Below, piece by piece: positions 23,956 through 32,129 of a DNA stretch of 64,000 bases. Source of the DNA: Sphingomonas sp. Leaf343. Its GTDB lineage: Bacteria > Pseudomonadota > Alphaproteobacteria > Sphingomonadales > Sphingomonadaceae. Each line of letters begins with the position of its first letter. Position 1 is the first letter of the stretch. Position numbers and translations under genes: made by a program. The notes under the pieces are model-generated. The model did not search any database. It was not told the DNA's origin and saw only the letters and a list, made by a program, of their open reading frames with translations. The stretch is taken from contig NZ_LMPG01000013.1 in assembly GCF_001423765.1 (NCBI RefSeq), positions 51,396-115,395 of the forward strand, written 5' to 3'.

Positions 23956-26802
23956 TCAGACGGCGTTCAGCCAGACCTGCGATTTCGGCCCCTGATGACG
24001 GCGTGCGGGTTCCGCTCCCCCGGCGGCGGCCGACGCCCCTTCGGGCTGCGATGCGCCCGGCGCATATTCGACCGATCCGCGGCCGGGGAACTCCTTTATG
24101 GGTCCGCCGTCCCGGTTCGCCCGGGCAAAATTCGGGATGGCGAGCATCGGCGAACCGTCCGCCCACGTCCCGCGCACCACCATCACCCCGCCCAGCAGGT
24201 CCGGTCGCCATTCCGTCTCCAGCGGTGCGGGCGACAGCGGCTGGTCGATACGGGGCTGGTCGACGGTTTCGACATTGTAGATCAGCGGGCCGTACCGCAC
24301 CGCGACCTTGCCGCGCGTCGCATCGATCCGGTCGTCGGCGCTGACGCGCTGCACGGCCATCGGCAGTTCGAGTTCGATCGTGTCGCCGCGCCGCCATTCG
24401 CGCGTGATGACCGCATAACCGTTCTCGATCTGCGGCGTCACCGCCTTGCCGTTGACCGCGAGGCGCGTCAGCCCCTGCACCTCCGGCCGGGCGGAATACA
24501 GCGCGCTGGTCTTGCGCTGCGGTACGCGCACGCGCACGGCGAAGCGCTTCGTCTCCTTCGGGTTGACGGTGATCGCCACCGCGCCTTCCCAGGGGTAGTT
24601 GGTCTTCTGCACCATCTGGACCTGCGTTCCCGCCACATCGCCCACGTCGATCCGGCTGCCGACGAACAGGTTGACGTAGACGCCGCCCGCATCCTTCACA
24701 TACGTCCAGGTCGGCATCATCAGCAGCGTGCGCGGGATGTTGCCGACGCAGCACGGGCAGGTGTGCCACTTGGCGCGCTCGGTATCGACCAGCGGGTTGG
24801 TGTAGCAGAAGCTTTTGCCGCCGAGATCGGTCGCGCCGAGCAGCGCGTTGTACATCGTCTCCTCGTACAGATCGGCGTATTTCGCGTCGTGGTACGACAG
24901 GTTGAGCTTGTACTGGAAGAAGATCAGGCCGCAGCTGGAACAGGATTCGCAGTACGCGTCGTTGCGCAGCGCGTAATTGCCGCCGAACCCTTCCGACGTA
25001 TCGCCGCTGCCGACGCCGCCGGTGACGTAGTATTTGCGGTTCACCATATTGTCCCACAACGACATGGTGGCGCTTTGATAGTCGCGGTCGCCGGTTTCCG
25101 CGGCGATGTCGGCCATTCCCGAGTAGAAATAGACGGCACGGACGGCATGTCCGACCGCTTCGTATTGCTGTTCGGGTGGCAGGTGGCTCTGGTCGTATTC
25201 GGATCCGCCTTCGCGCGAGTCGAGCAGGAAGCGCGCGAGCCTGATATATGCGTCGCCGCGCCCGCCGCCTTCCATGTCGTTGACGAACCGGCCGAAGCGG
25301 ACCAGCGCCTGCTCCATTTCCTGATGCCCGTCGAACCATGCCTTCCTGCCGGGGCCGATGTTCGCCACCCAGCAATCGGCCAGCTTCTTGGCGGCATCGT
25401 ACAGGCGCAGGTCGCGACCGCCGGTCAGCGTGTGGTGGTTGATCGCGGACTCGATGAAGTAGCCGGCGACATAGCCCTCGTGATCGCCCCGATGTTCGGG
25501 CGACCAGCGTTCGGGCCACTCACCCCGGTCCGCGAGCGTATAGGCGGTGTGGAGATAGCCGTCCGATTCCTGCGCGGCGAGAACGATCGGGATCCAGCGT
25601 TCCAGCGTCTCGCGCATATGCGCCTGCGCGGTCGCCATCTCCTTGTCGCCTTGCGGATCGACCATCAGCGCGATGCACATCGATTCCATCGTCTGGTGGA
25701 CCCATGCGTTGGAGAACACATAGCCCTTGTGCCTCGCGTGCGATTGCCCCCGCAACGCCTTCGCCGCCTCGACGAAATTGTCGAGGCCGCCCTGCCCGTC
25801 CTTCAGGTCGGTGCGCTCGCAATAGGCGATGCAGTGCGGAATCCAGTTGACGATCAGCGCCTTGGCGCGCGCGGTCCACAGCGGGCTGTCGATCGCGTAC
25901 GGCGTCGTATAGACGACGTCGAGCCGCTTCGCCGGCGGCGGCGCGACGACGCGCAGGTTCAGCGTGGCGCTGGCATCCTTGCTCCCCGCGTTCGCTGCGA
26001 GTTGCAGGACGTAGTCGCCCGGCGCGCTGACCGTTGCGCGTGTCGAGGGTGCGGCGGCATCGGCGAAGACGACCTCGCCGGGACCACTGACCTTGGTCCA
26101 GCGCGCCGCGTCGCCGGACCGGCGCTGGAGCCAGTCCGCCTTGCCCGCCAGAAAGGTCTGCGCGCCGATCACCATCGACCGGTCGATCCCGGCCGCGACG
26201 GTGGGCGCGAAGGCGGGCACCGCGCCGGAATTGTAGACCTTCCACTGGAGGATGCCCGCCGACTTCTCGCCGTCGCCTTCGAATTCCAGCTTCAGGCGGG
26301 TGGTGACGACCGGGTCGAACGCGATCCGGTTATACCGGTTCGCCAGCACCCCGGCGTCGCGGCGGCTGCGCACGGGCACGAACGCGCTGCCGGTCCAGTA
26401 GAGCAGCCGCGCCGATTTCGGGGCGGCGATCCCGCGTCCGTCCTGCCACCAGTAGATATCGACACTGCCGGTGGAGACCGGTTGTGACCATTCGTACGAC
26501 ACCCACTGCCGATCAACCCGCGGCCACGTCCCATAGGCACCTTGGGCGGCGTCGTTCGAATGCGTCGGTTCCGCACCGCTGTTCAGCGCCGACAGGCTGG
26601 TGTCGCCCGACACGTAAAGGCCCGCGGGCGTCGCCGCCCTGGCGAGGTTCACCGGCCCGTCATCCTGTGCGGGGAGGGCAAAGCCGCGCTCGGCCAGCGA
26701 CAGGGCGACTACCCCGGCCGCGCCGGTCAGGATGTGGCGACGGGGAAGGCCGGCCAGCGGTGATGCCTGCGCATCGTTCGAAACCATCTTGTCTGCGCAC
26801 AT
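23956..26802 (-). CDS. GH127 family beta-L-arabinofuranosidase with N-terminal sugar-binding-like domains
   Basis: A protein of 948 residues. A twin-arginine-like signal (PRRHILTGAAG, residues 20-30) precedes a discoidin-like beta-sandwich (about 48-190) and an Ig-like segment (about 195-288). The DUF1680/GH127 catalytic part starts near residue 295. The zinc-thiolate catalytic set is visible: E619 and C621 in YCESC, and C684-C685 in CPCC. These match the acid/base Glu-x-Cys and Cys-Cys nucleophile site of HypBA1-type beta-L-arabinofuranosidases. GGGAGAAG precedes the ATG. The gene is divergent from a second arabinofuranosidase, with a candidate operator at 26893. Confidence 0.88.
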   Translation of the reverse strand: MCADKMVSNDAQASPLAGLPRRHILTGAAGVVALSLAERGFALPAQDDGPVNLARAATPAGLYVSGDTSLSALNSGAEPTHSNDAAQGAYGTWPRVDRQWVSYEWSQPVSTGSVDIYWWQDGRGIAAPKSARLLYWTGSAFVPVRSRRDAGVLANRYNRIAFDPVVTTRLKLEFEGDGEKSAGILQWKVYNSGAVPAFAPTVAAGIDRSMVIGAQTFLAGKADWLQRRSGDAARWTKVSGPGEVVFADAAAPSTRATVSAPGDYVLQLAANAGSKDASATLNLRVVAPPPAKRLDVVYTTPYAIDSPLWTARAKALIVNWIPHCIAYCERTDLKDGQGGLDNFVEAAKALRGQSHARHKGYVFSNAWVHQTMESMCIALMVDPQGDKEMATAQAHMRETLERWIPIVLAAQESDGYLHTAYTLADRGEWPERWSPEHRGDHEGYVAGYFIESAINHHTLTGGRDLRLYDAAKKLADCWVANIGPGRKAWFDGHQEMEQALVRFGRFVNDMEGGGRGDAYIRLARFLLDSREGGSEYDQSHLPPEQQYEAVGHAVRAVYFYSGMADIAAETGDRDYQSATMSLWDNMVNRKYYVTGGVGSGDTSEGFGGNYALRNDAYCESCSSCGLIFFQYKLNLSYHDAKYADLYEETMYNALLGATDLGGKSFCYTNPLVDTERAKWHTCPCCVGNIPRTLLMMPTWTYVKDAGGVYVNLFVGSRIDVGDVAGTQVQMVQKTNYPWEGAVAITVNPKETKRFAVRVRVPQRKTSALYSARPEVQGLTRLAVNGKAVTPQIENGYAVITREWRRGDTIELELPMAVQRVSADDRIDATRGKVAVRYGPLIYNVETVDQPRIDQPLSPAPLETEWRPDLLGGVMVVRGTWADGSPMLAIPNFARANRDGGPIKEFPGRGSVEYAPGASQPEGASAAAGGAEPARRHQGPKSQVWLNAV

Positions 26803-26892
26803 GCGTCTTCTCCCGGCCTATGTCCTCACCCCCGCGCGGTTCGCGGTCGATGGATCGAGGGACAGCTCGCCATCCGCTCACGATCGATACTG

Positions 26893-26906
26893 ATATGGTA
26901 TACGAA
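26893..26906. promoter_or_regulatory. Candidate operator A of the arabinan locus
   Basis: ATATGGTATACGAA lies in the 150-bp gap between the divergent GH127 and GH146-like genes. Its reverse complement TTCGTATACCATAT agrees with the site at 31915 in all but one position. It resembles the TGGTATACCA type of site bound by UxuR-like GntR regulators. Confidence 0.6.
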
Positions 26907-26952
26907 ACCGTCTTGTCTGACTATAGCCGCTGCAACGGGAGGGTCATTTTAC

Positions 26953-29334
26953 ATGTCAGCGATCACCAGACGAGCTTTAATGCAGCAGGGTTCGGCACTT
27001 GCGGCGGTCACGCTGGCGGCCGGGCCGCTTGAGGCGGCTGCACGCGAGTCGCAGATGCTGCCGAAGCTGAAGTCGCTGCCGCTAACGGCGGTTCGGCTGA
27101 AGCCATCGGATTTCGCGACCGCGGTGGCGGTCAACCATCGCTATCTGCTCGGCCTGAGCGCCGACCGGCTACTGCACAATTTTCGCAAATATGCCGGGCT
27201 TGAACCGAAGGCGGAGATATACGGCGGGTGGGAGAGCGACTCGCTCGCGGGCCATACGCTGGGCCATTACCTGACGGCGCTGGTGCTGATGAACGCGCAG
27301 ACCGGCGACGCCGAATGTCGCCGTCGCGCCGATTATATCGTCGCCGAGCTGGCCGAGGCGCAGGCGAAGCGCGGCACCGGCTATGTCGGCGCGCTCGGCC
27401 GCAAGCGAAAGGGCGAGAGCGCCATCGTCGACGGCGAGGAGATCTTCCCGGAGATCATGAAGGGCGAGATCAAGTCGGGCGGATTCGACCTCAATGGATC
27501 ATGGTCGCCGCTCTACACCGTCCACAAGCTGTTCGCGGGCCTGCTCGACGTCCACGAGGCATGGGGCAACGCGCAGGCGCTGACGGTGCTGATCGGTCTC
27601 GCCACCTATTTCGAGCGCGTGTTCGCCGCGCTGGACGATGCGCAGATGCAGGAGGTCCTGGGGTGCGAATATGGCGGCCTGAACGAAAGCTACGCCGAGC
27701 TCTACGCACGCACGAAGGATGCCCGCTGGCTGAAGGTCGCGCAGCGTATCTACGATCGCCGCGTCCTCGACCCGCTCGCCGCGCGGGAGGACAAGCTGGC
27801 CGGCTTTCACGCCAATACGCAGGTGCCGAAACTGGTCGGGCTGGCGCGCCTGTACGACCTGACCGGGGAGGAGCGGTATCGCACCGCCGCGCGCTTCTTC
27901 TGGGAAAGGGTGACGCAGCATCATAGCTACGCGATCGGCGGCAATGCGGATCGCGAATACTTCTTCGGACCGGATCGCATCGCGCAATCGCTGAGCGAGG
28001 CGACGTGCGAGCATTGTAATACGTACAACATGCTGAAGCTGACGCGGCAGTTGTTCGCGTGGGAGCCGGACGGCGCGCTGTTCGATTATTACGAGCGCGC
28101 GCACGTCAACCACACGCTGTCGCAGCTGAACCCGCGCAATGCCGGCTTCTCCTATTTCACGCCGATGCTGTCGGGGGCGGCGCGCGAATATGCGCCGGCG
28201 GGCGAGGAGGGCTTCGTCTGCTGCGGCGGCAGCGGGATGGAGGCCCACGCGAAACACGGCGACTCGGTATTCTGGGAAGGGGACCGGATGCTGATGGTCA
28301 ACCTCTACATCCCGGCGGACGCGAGCTGGGCGGCGCGGAAGGCGACGGTGGCGCTGGAGACGGGCTATCCGCACGACCCGGAGGCGCGGCTGACCTTCGC
28401 GACATTGGGCAAGGCCGGCCGCTTCCGCGTCGCGCTGCGCGTGCCCGGCTGGGCGGCGGGCAAGGAGGCGGTGACGGTCAACGGACAGGCCGTGCCGGTT
28501 TCGCGCATCGCCGGCTATGCGATCGTCGAGCGCCGCTGGAAGGCGGGCGACACCGTGGCGATCACGTTGCCGCTGGAGTTGCGCACCGAGGCTGCACAGG
28601 GCGGCGGGCCGATCGCGATCATGCGCGGTCCGCTGGTGATGGCTGCCGATCTCGGCCCGGCGGACACGAAGTGGACGGGAATGGAACCCGCGCTGGTCGG
28701 CGACGACGTGCTGAGCGCCTTCGCTCCAGTGGCGACGAAAGTCTCGACCTTCACCGCGCGCGGCGTGGGCCGACCGGGCGACCTGACGTTCGTGCCCTTC
28801 TACAGCCAGTTCGACCGGCGTAGCGCGGTGTATTTCCGCCAGTTCACGCAAGGCCAGTGGCAGCAGGAAGAGGTCGCGTTCAAGGCCGAGCTGGCCCGGC
28901 AGAACGATGTCGCCGCCCGCTCCATCGACATCATGTATTTCGGCGAGATGCAGCCGGAACGCGACCACAATCTGGAAAGCGAACAATCGTGGCCGGTCAG
29001 CTATCGCGGACGCAACGGCCGCGACGTCCGGTCGGGCGGCTATATGGCGTTCACGCTGAAGACGCGGCCCGGCCCGCTGGTGTTGCAGGCGACCTATTGG
29101 GGCGAGGACAAGAACCGTGACTTCGACATTCTGGTCGACGATGTGAAGGTCGCCAGCGAGCAACGGACGGGCGACGCGCCCGGCAAGTTCGTCGACGTCG
29201 ATTATCCGCTGCCGCCGGCGCTAACGCGCGGCAAGGCGAGCGTGCGCGTGCGGTTCGTTCCGCATGAGGGGGGGACGGCGGGGCCGGTCTTCGGCGCACG
29301 CCTGCTCTCCGCCGACGCAGGAGCGGTGAAGTGA
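26953..29334 (+). CDS. GH146-like beta-L-arabinofuranosidase (DUF1680 superfamily)
   Basis: A protein of 793 residues with a twin-arginine-type leader (ITRRALMQQGSALAAV). The (alpha/alpha)6 domain spans about 45-440, with catalytic E353 and C355 in CEHC and the Cys423-Cys424 pair in FVCCGGSGMEAH. These correspond to the zinc/thiolate site of GH127/GH146 enzymes. The C-terminal beta domains (about 440-790) resemble those of GH146 members. It removes beta-L-arabinofuranosyl units, as in plant pectic arabinan side chains or hydroxyproline-linked arabinans. It starts a rightward operon with the GH43 gene, with which it overlaps by 4 bp (GTGA). An upstream GGGAGGG is about 11 nt from the ATG. Confidence 0.87.
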   Translation: MSAITRRALMQQGSALAAVTLAAGPLEAAARESQMLPKLKSLPLTAVRLKPSDFATAVAVNHRYLLGLSADRLLHNFRKYAGLEPKAEIYGGWESDSLAGHTLGHYLTALVLMNAQTGDAECRRRADYIVAELAEAQAKRGTGYVGALGRKRKGESAIVDGEEIFPEIMKGEIKSGGFDLNGSWSPLYTVHKLFAGLLDVHEAWGNAQALTVLIGLATYFERVFAALDDAQMQEVLGCEYGGLNESYAELYARTKDARWLKVAQRIYDRRVLDPLAAREDKLAGFHANTQVPKLVGLARLYDLTGEERYRTAARFFWERVTQHHSYAIGGNADREYFFGPDRIAQSLSEATCEHCNTYNMLKLTRQLFAWEPDGALFDYYERAHVNHTLSQLNPRNAGFSYFTPMLSGAAREYAPAGEEGFVCCGGSGMEAHAKHGDSVFWEGDRMLMVNLYIPADASWAARKATVALETGYPHDPEARLTFATLGKAGRFRVALRVPGWAAGKEAVTVNGQAVPVSRIAGYAIVERRWKAGDTVAITLPLELRTEAAQGGGPIAIMRGPLVMAADLGPADTKWTGMEPALVGDDVLSAFAPVATKVSTFTARGVGRPGDLTFVPFYSQFDRRSAVYFRQFTQGQWQQEEVAFKAELARQNDVAARSIDIMYFGEMQPERDHNLESEQSWPVSYRGRNGRDVRSGGYMAFTLKTRPGPLVLQATYWGEDKNRDFDILVDDVKVASEQRTGDAPGKFVDVDYPLPPALTRGKASVRVRFVPHEGGTAGPVFGARLLSADAGAVK

Positions 29335-30881
29335 GGAGCGCAATCACCACAGCCGCCGCGCTGTTGCTGGCCGGGCCGTCGATCGCGCAGACGGGCGCGC
29401 CGGTCGCCGCGCCGGGCAATCCGATCCTGTCGGACGGCCGCTATTACTCGACCGATCCGGCTCCGATCGTGGATGGCGACACGCTGTGGATTCTCGCCGG
29501 CCGCGACGAAGCCAGGGCTGGCGTCAACGACTTCATCATGAACGAATGGCAGTTGCTGTCGACGAACGACCCGGCATCGGGCCGCTGGACGCATTATCCG
29601 GCGATCGCCACGCCGGAGGCGGTGTTCGCCTGGGCGGAACCCGGCCGTGCCTATGCCGGACAGATCGTCAAGGGGCCGGACGGCCGCTTCTACCTCTACG
29701 CACCCGTGCTCCAGCGGAAGAGCCCGGCGGAGGACAGGTTCGCGATCGGTGTCGCGGTCGCGGACCGGATCACCGGCCCGTGGCGCGATGCGCATCCCGC
29801 CGGTCCGATCGTGTCGCAGACCACCCCGGTCGCGAACGACATCCAGAACATCGATCCCACCGTGCTGATCGACGACGATGGCCGCGTGTATCTGTACTGG
29901 GGCACGTTCGGCCAATTGCGCGGCATCGAGCTGGCCCCGGATATGGTTACGACCAGGGGTGCACCCGTAGCCGTTCGATCGCTGACCGGCTTCTTCGAAG
30001 CACCGTGGCTGATGAAGCGGCGCGGCACCTATTACATGCTCTATGCCGGCAACAATGCCGGGCCGGACTCCGCCTGCACGCCGGCCGTCTATCACGCCTG
30101 TATCGCCTATGGCACGGCGGCGTCCCCGCTCGGCCCGTGGACCTATCGCGGTACGGTGCTGAAGCCGGTGAGTTCGACCACCAGCCATCCCGGCGCGGTC
30201 GAGTTCAAGGGTCAGTGGTATCTCGCCTATCACACCGCCGATGCGGCCGGCGGCGGGCATTTCCGCCGCAGCGTCGCGGTCGACCGGATGGAGTGGGACG
30301 ACAGCGTCTCGCCCGCCGCGATCCGGCCGGTCGTGACGACGCGCAGGCCGGCGCCATCCCCCGCCCCGACCCGCAACGTCGCGGCGGCGGCACAGGCGCA
30401 CGCCTCGAACGAGCCGGTACCGGTGCAATACTGGATCAAGGCGCTGAACGACGGCATCGTCAGGGACGCGCCCTTGCCCCCCGACCTTTGGGGAAGCTGG
30501 TCCCCGTCCAATCCACCGCAGCAGTGGATCGAGTATCGCTGGCCGCAGCCGGTGACGCTGGACGGTAGCCGGATCCGTTTCTGGGCGGATCATCCCGCCG
30601 GTGCGGACGAGGGAGTCGCGCCGCCGGCGGCGTGGCATCTGGAATATTGGGACGGCGCGTGGAAGCGGGTGCCGGGTGCCGGCGCCTATGCCACCGCGCC
30701 GGATGTGTGGCAGGCGGTGCGTTTTCCGGCGATCACGACCCGTTGCCTGCGCGCGGTCTTCGACGCGTCGGGACGCGGCACGCGCCGTGCCGGGGTCGCG
30801 GTGTCGGAGTGGGAAGCGCTCGCTCCGCAAACTGCGCCACCGGTGGTGGCGCCGGAGGGTCCGTTGCCAGCGTGCGGTTAG
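29331..30881 (+). CDS. Secreted GH43 family glycosidase (arabinofuranosidase/xylosidase-like) with C-terminal discoidin-like domain
   Basis: A protein of 516 residues with a signal peptide ending SIAQ (residue 20). The five-bladed GH43 propeller shows the three catalytic acids: D42 (STDPAP), D175 (NIDPTVL) and E223 (FFEAPWL). A C-terminal beta-sandwich (about 370-505) resembles the N-terminal domain of the neighbouring GH127: both carry a QW-I/V-YEW/YRWPQPV pattern followed by a YWDGAW/YWTGSAF pattern. The start is GTG 29331 within the GTGA overlap. The activity is probably alpha-L-arabinofuranosidase or arabinanase; GH43 is too diverse to be sure without subfamily assignment. Confidence 0.87.
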   Translation: MRSAITTAAALLLAGPSIAQTGAPVAAPGNPILSDGRYYSTDPAPIVDGDTLWILAGRDEARAGVNDFIMNEWQLLSTNDPASGRWTHYPAIATPEAVFAWAEPGRAYAGQIVKGPDGRFYLYAPVLQRKSPAEDRFAIGVAVADRITGPWRDAHPAGPIVSQTTPVANDIQNIDPTVLIDDDGRVYLYWGTFGQLRGIELAPDMVTTRGAPVAVRSLTGFFEAPWLMKRRGTYYMLYAGNNAGPDSACTPAVYHACIAYGTAASPLGPWTYRGTVLKPVSSTTSHPGAVEFKGQWYLAYHTADAAGGGHFRRSVAVDRMEWDDSVSPAAIRPVVTTRRPAPSPAPTRNVAAAAQAHASNEPVPVQYWIKALNDGIVRDAPLPPDLWGSWSPSNPPQQWIEYRWPQPVTLDGSRIRFWADHPAGADEGVAPPAAWHLEYWDGAWKRVPGAGAYATAPDVWQAVRFPAITTRCLRAVFDASGRGTRRAGVAVSEWEALAPQTAPPVVAPEGPLPACG

Positions 30882-30918
30882 GGGGTCGGGTCTAGAGCGA
30901 CCGCTGGCGACGCAGCTC

Positions 30919-30946
30919 CGTCACCCCGGACCGATCCGGGGTGACG
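30919..30946. terminator. Perfect 12-bp-stem hairpin between convergent genes
   Basis: CGTCACCCCGGA and TCCGGGGTGACG flank the loop CCGA. It lies between the 3' ends of the GH43 gene (+) and the HExxH protein gene (-). No U-tract follows on either side, so it is a 3'-end hairpin rather than a textbook terminator. Confidence 0.55.
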
Positions 30947-30994
30947 AACGAGGTACGGCGGTCCATGCCGACCTGCGTCGATGACTCCCGGGCT

Positions 30995-31897
30995 TCAGCA
31001 CACCTCCGCGGTGGAGGTCGGCGGGGGGCCGGGGGGCACGCGGGCGGGGTGCATGTAATAGGCGTCGCCGGGCACGCGGTGGCTGGTACCGTAGACCTCG
31101 CTCAGGACATTGAACAATGCCACGTCATAGGCGGCGAGATCCGCATCCGACAGGATGCGGCGGCCGTCGACGACTGCCAGCTTGTTCGAATTGAACCAGG
31201 TCTGCGTTCCCTCCGCCCAATATTCGTCGACCGTGACCGCGGCATATTCGCCCGTCCACATCTTGCGCGCCATCGCCGAGGCATAGGCGCGCTCGACCCG
31301 TGCGTAGAGGCCGGGATCGGTCGTTCGCGCCGCCTCCAGAATGGCGTGCGAGAATTCGTGAACGAAGATATTCTCTCCGTAATAGCGCGTCCCCGGAACG
31401 CCGAGCAGGTTCTCCGTCGCCGCGCTGGTCAGCGAACCACCCATGCCGCGCGCGCGCGCGTTCCAGTATTCGGCATCGCTGAGCTTGCCGATCCGCTCAG
31501 GATAGAGCTTGCGTTCGCAGATCGTCAGACGCGGATCGTCGATGGCCGGCTTCTTCCAGTCGCGTTGTTCGGGAAGGTCGACCGTGCCCTCCTTCGTGGC
31601 CATGATGGCGACGCGGAAGCCGGACGCGATCATCGCGCGGCGCAGGTCCGGCCGCTCCGCGAGCATCGCCACCGCGATGTCGCGCGCCAGCAGCAGCGCG
31701 GTGTCCGGCACCGCCGCCGACGAGGCGATCGGAATACCCCCGGCATCGATATAGCGTCGGTAGAAGGGGTCGAGCTTCAATGCCGCCGGCGGCGTTCCGA
31801 TCATTACGCTTGAATAGGATGGCGATGGTGCCTGCTGCGCTTCGGCCGCCGGAGCGCCCAATGCCAGCAGCAAAGCCACGACAGACATCTGCGACAT
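30995..31897 (-). CDS. Secreted protein with HExxH metallopeptidase-like motif
   Basis: A protein of 300 residues with a signal peptide (MSQMSVVALLLALGAPAAEA). HEFSH at 180-184 is an HExxH zinc motif. About 45 residues later EYWAEGTQTWF (225-235) could supply the third zinc ligand Glu, a gluzincin arrangement. I do not recognise the family more precisely and know no substrate. The start is ATG 31897, because GAGGGG lies 6 nt upstream; a preceding TTG is less likely. Its promoter region contains the palindrome 31915-31930, shared with the arabinofuranosidase and TonB-receptor promoters, so it probably belongs to the same glycan regulon. A role on glycoprotein (for example extensin) substrates is speculation. 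Confidence 0.65.
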   Translation of the reverse strand: MSQMSVVALLLALGAPAAEAQQAPSPSYSSVMIGTPPAALKLDPFYRRYIDAGGIPIASSAAVPDTALLLARDIAVAMLAERPDLRRAMIASGFRVAIMATKEGTVDLPEQRDWKKPAIDDPRLTICERKLYPERIGKLSDAEYWNARARGMGGSLTSAATENLLGVPGTRYYGENIFVHEFSHAILEAARTTDPGLYARVERAYASAMARKMWTGEYAAVTVDEYWAEGTQTWFNSNKLAVVDGRRILSDADLAAYDVALFNVLSEVYGTSHRVPGDAYYMHPARVPPGPPPTSTAEVC

Positions 31898-31914
31898 CAA
31901 ATACCCCTCTCAAA

Positions 31915-31930
31915 TTCGTATACCGTATAA
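31915..31930. promoter_or_regulatory. Candidate operator B of the arabinan locus
   Basis: TTCGTATACCGTATAA contains the perfect 11-bp palindrome TATAC-C-GTATA. It lies 18-33 nt upstream of the ATG of the HExxH protein gene. That is close enough to overlap its promoter, consistent with repression. Confidence 0.6.
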
Positions 31931-32095
31931 CTGGTGCCGCGGGGCGGAGTAAAGGGTGAGCAAAAAATCTTCGTCCGTCGCACCGCGGGCAACCAACGGC
32001 GCCACCCCGTGATGAAAGATGATTTCTACCGTATGTGGCAAAATTACAACGACACAGACTATCCTGGTCGTTGACAACTGCTCCTACTAATTCAA

Positions 32096-32108
32096 GTATA
32101 CGATATAC
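32096..32108. promoter_or_regulatory. Candidate operator C of the arabinan locus
   Basis: GTATACGATATAC is a perfect palindrome (GTATA-CGA-TATAC). It lies about 20 nt upstream of the TonB receptor start and is related to the sites at 26893 and 31915. Confidence 0.6.
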
Positions 32109-32129
32109 ATAAACATAGGGGTGGTTCAC

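Noticed and set aside
23650-26487. 945-codon plus-strand frame opposite the GH127 gene
   Set aside because: It starts inside the preceding oxidoreductase gene and has shadow composition; the GH127 gene has a complete catalytic cysteine set.
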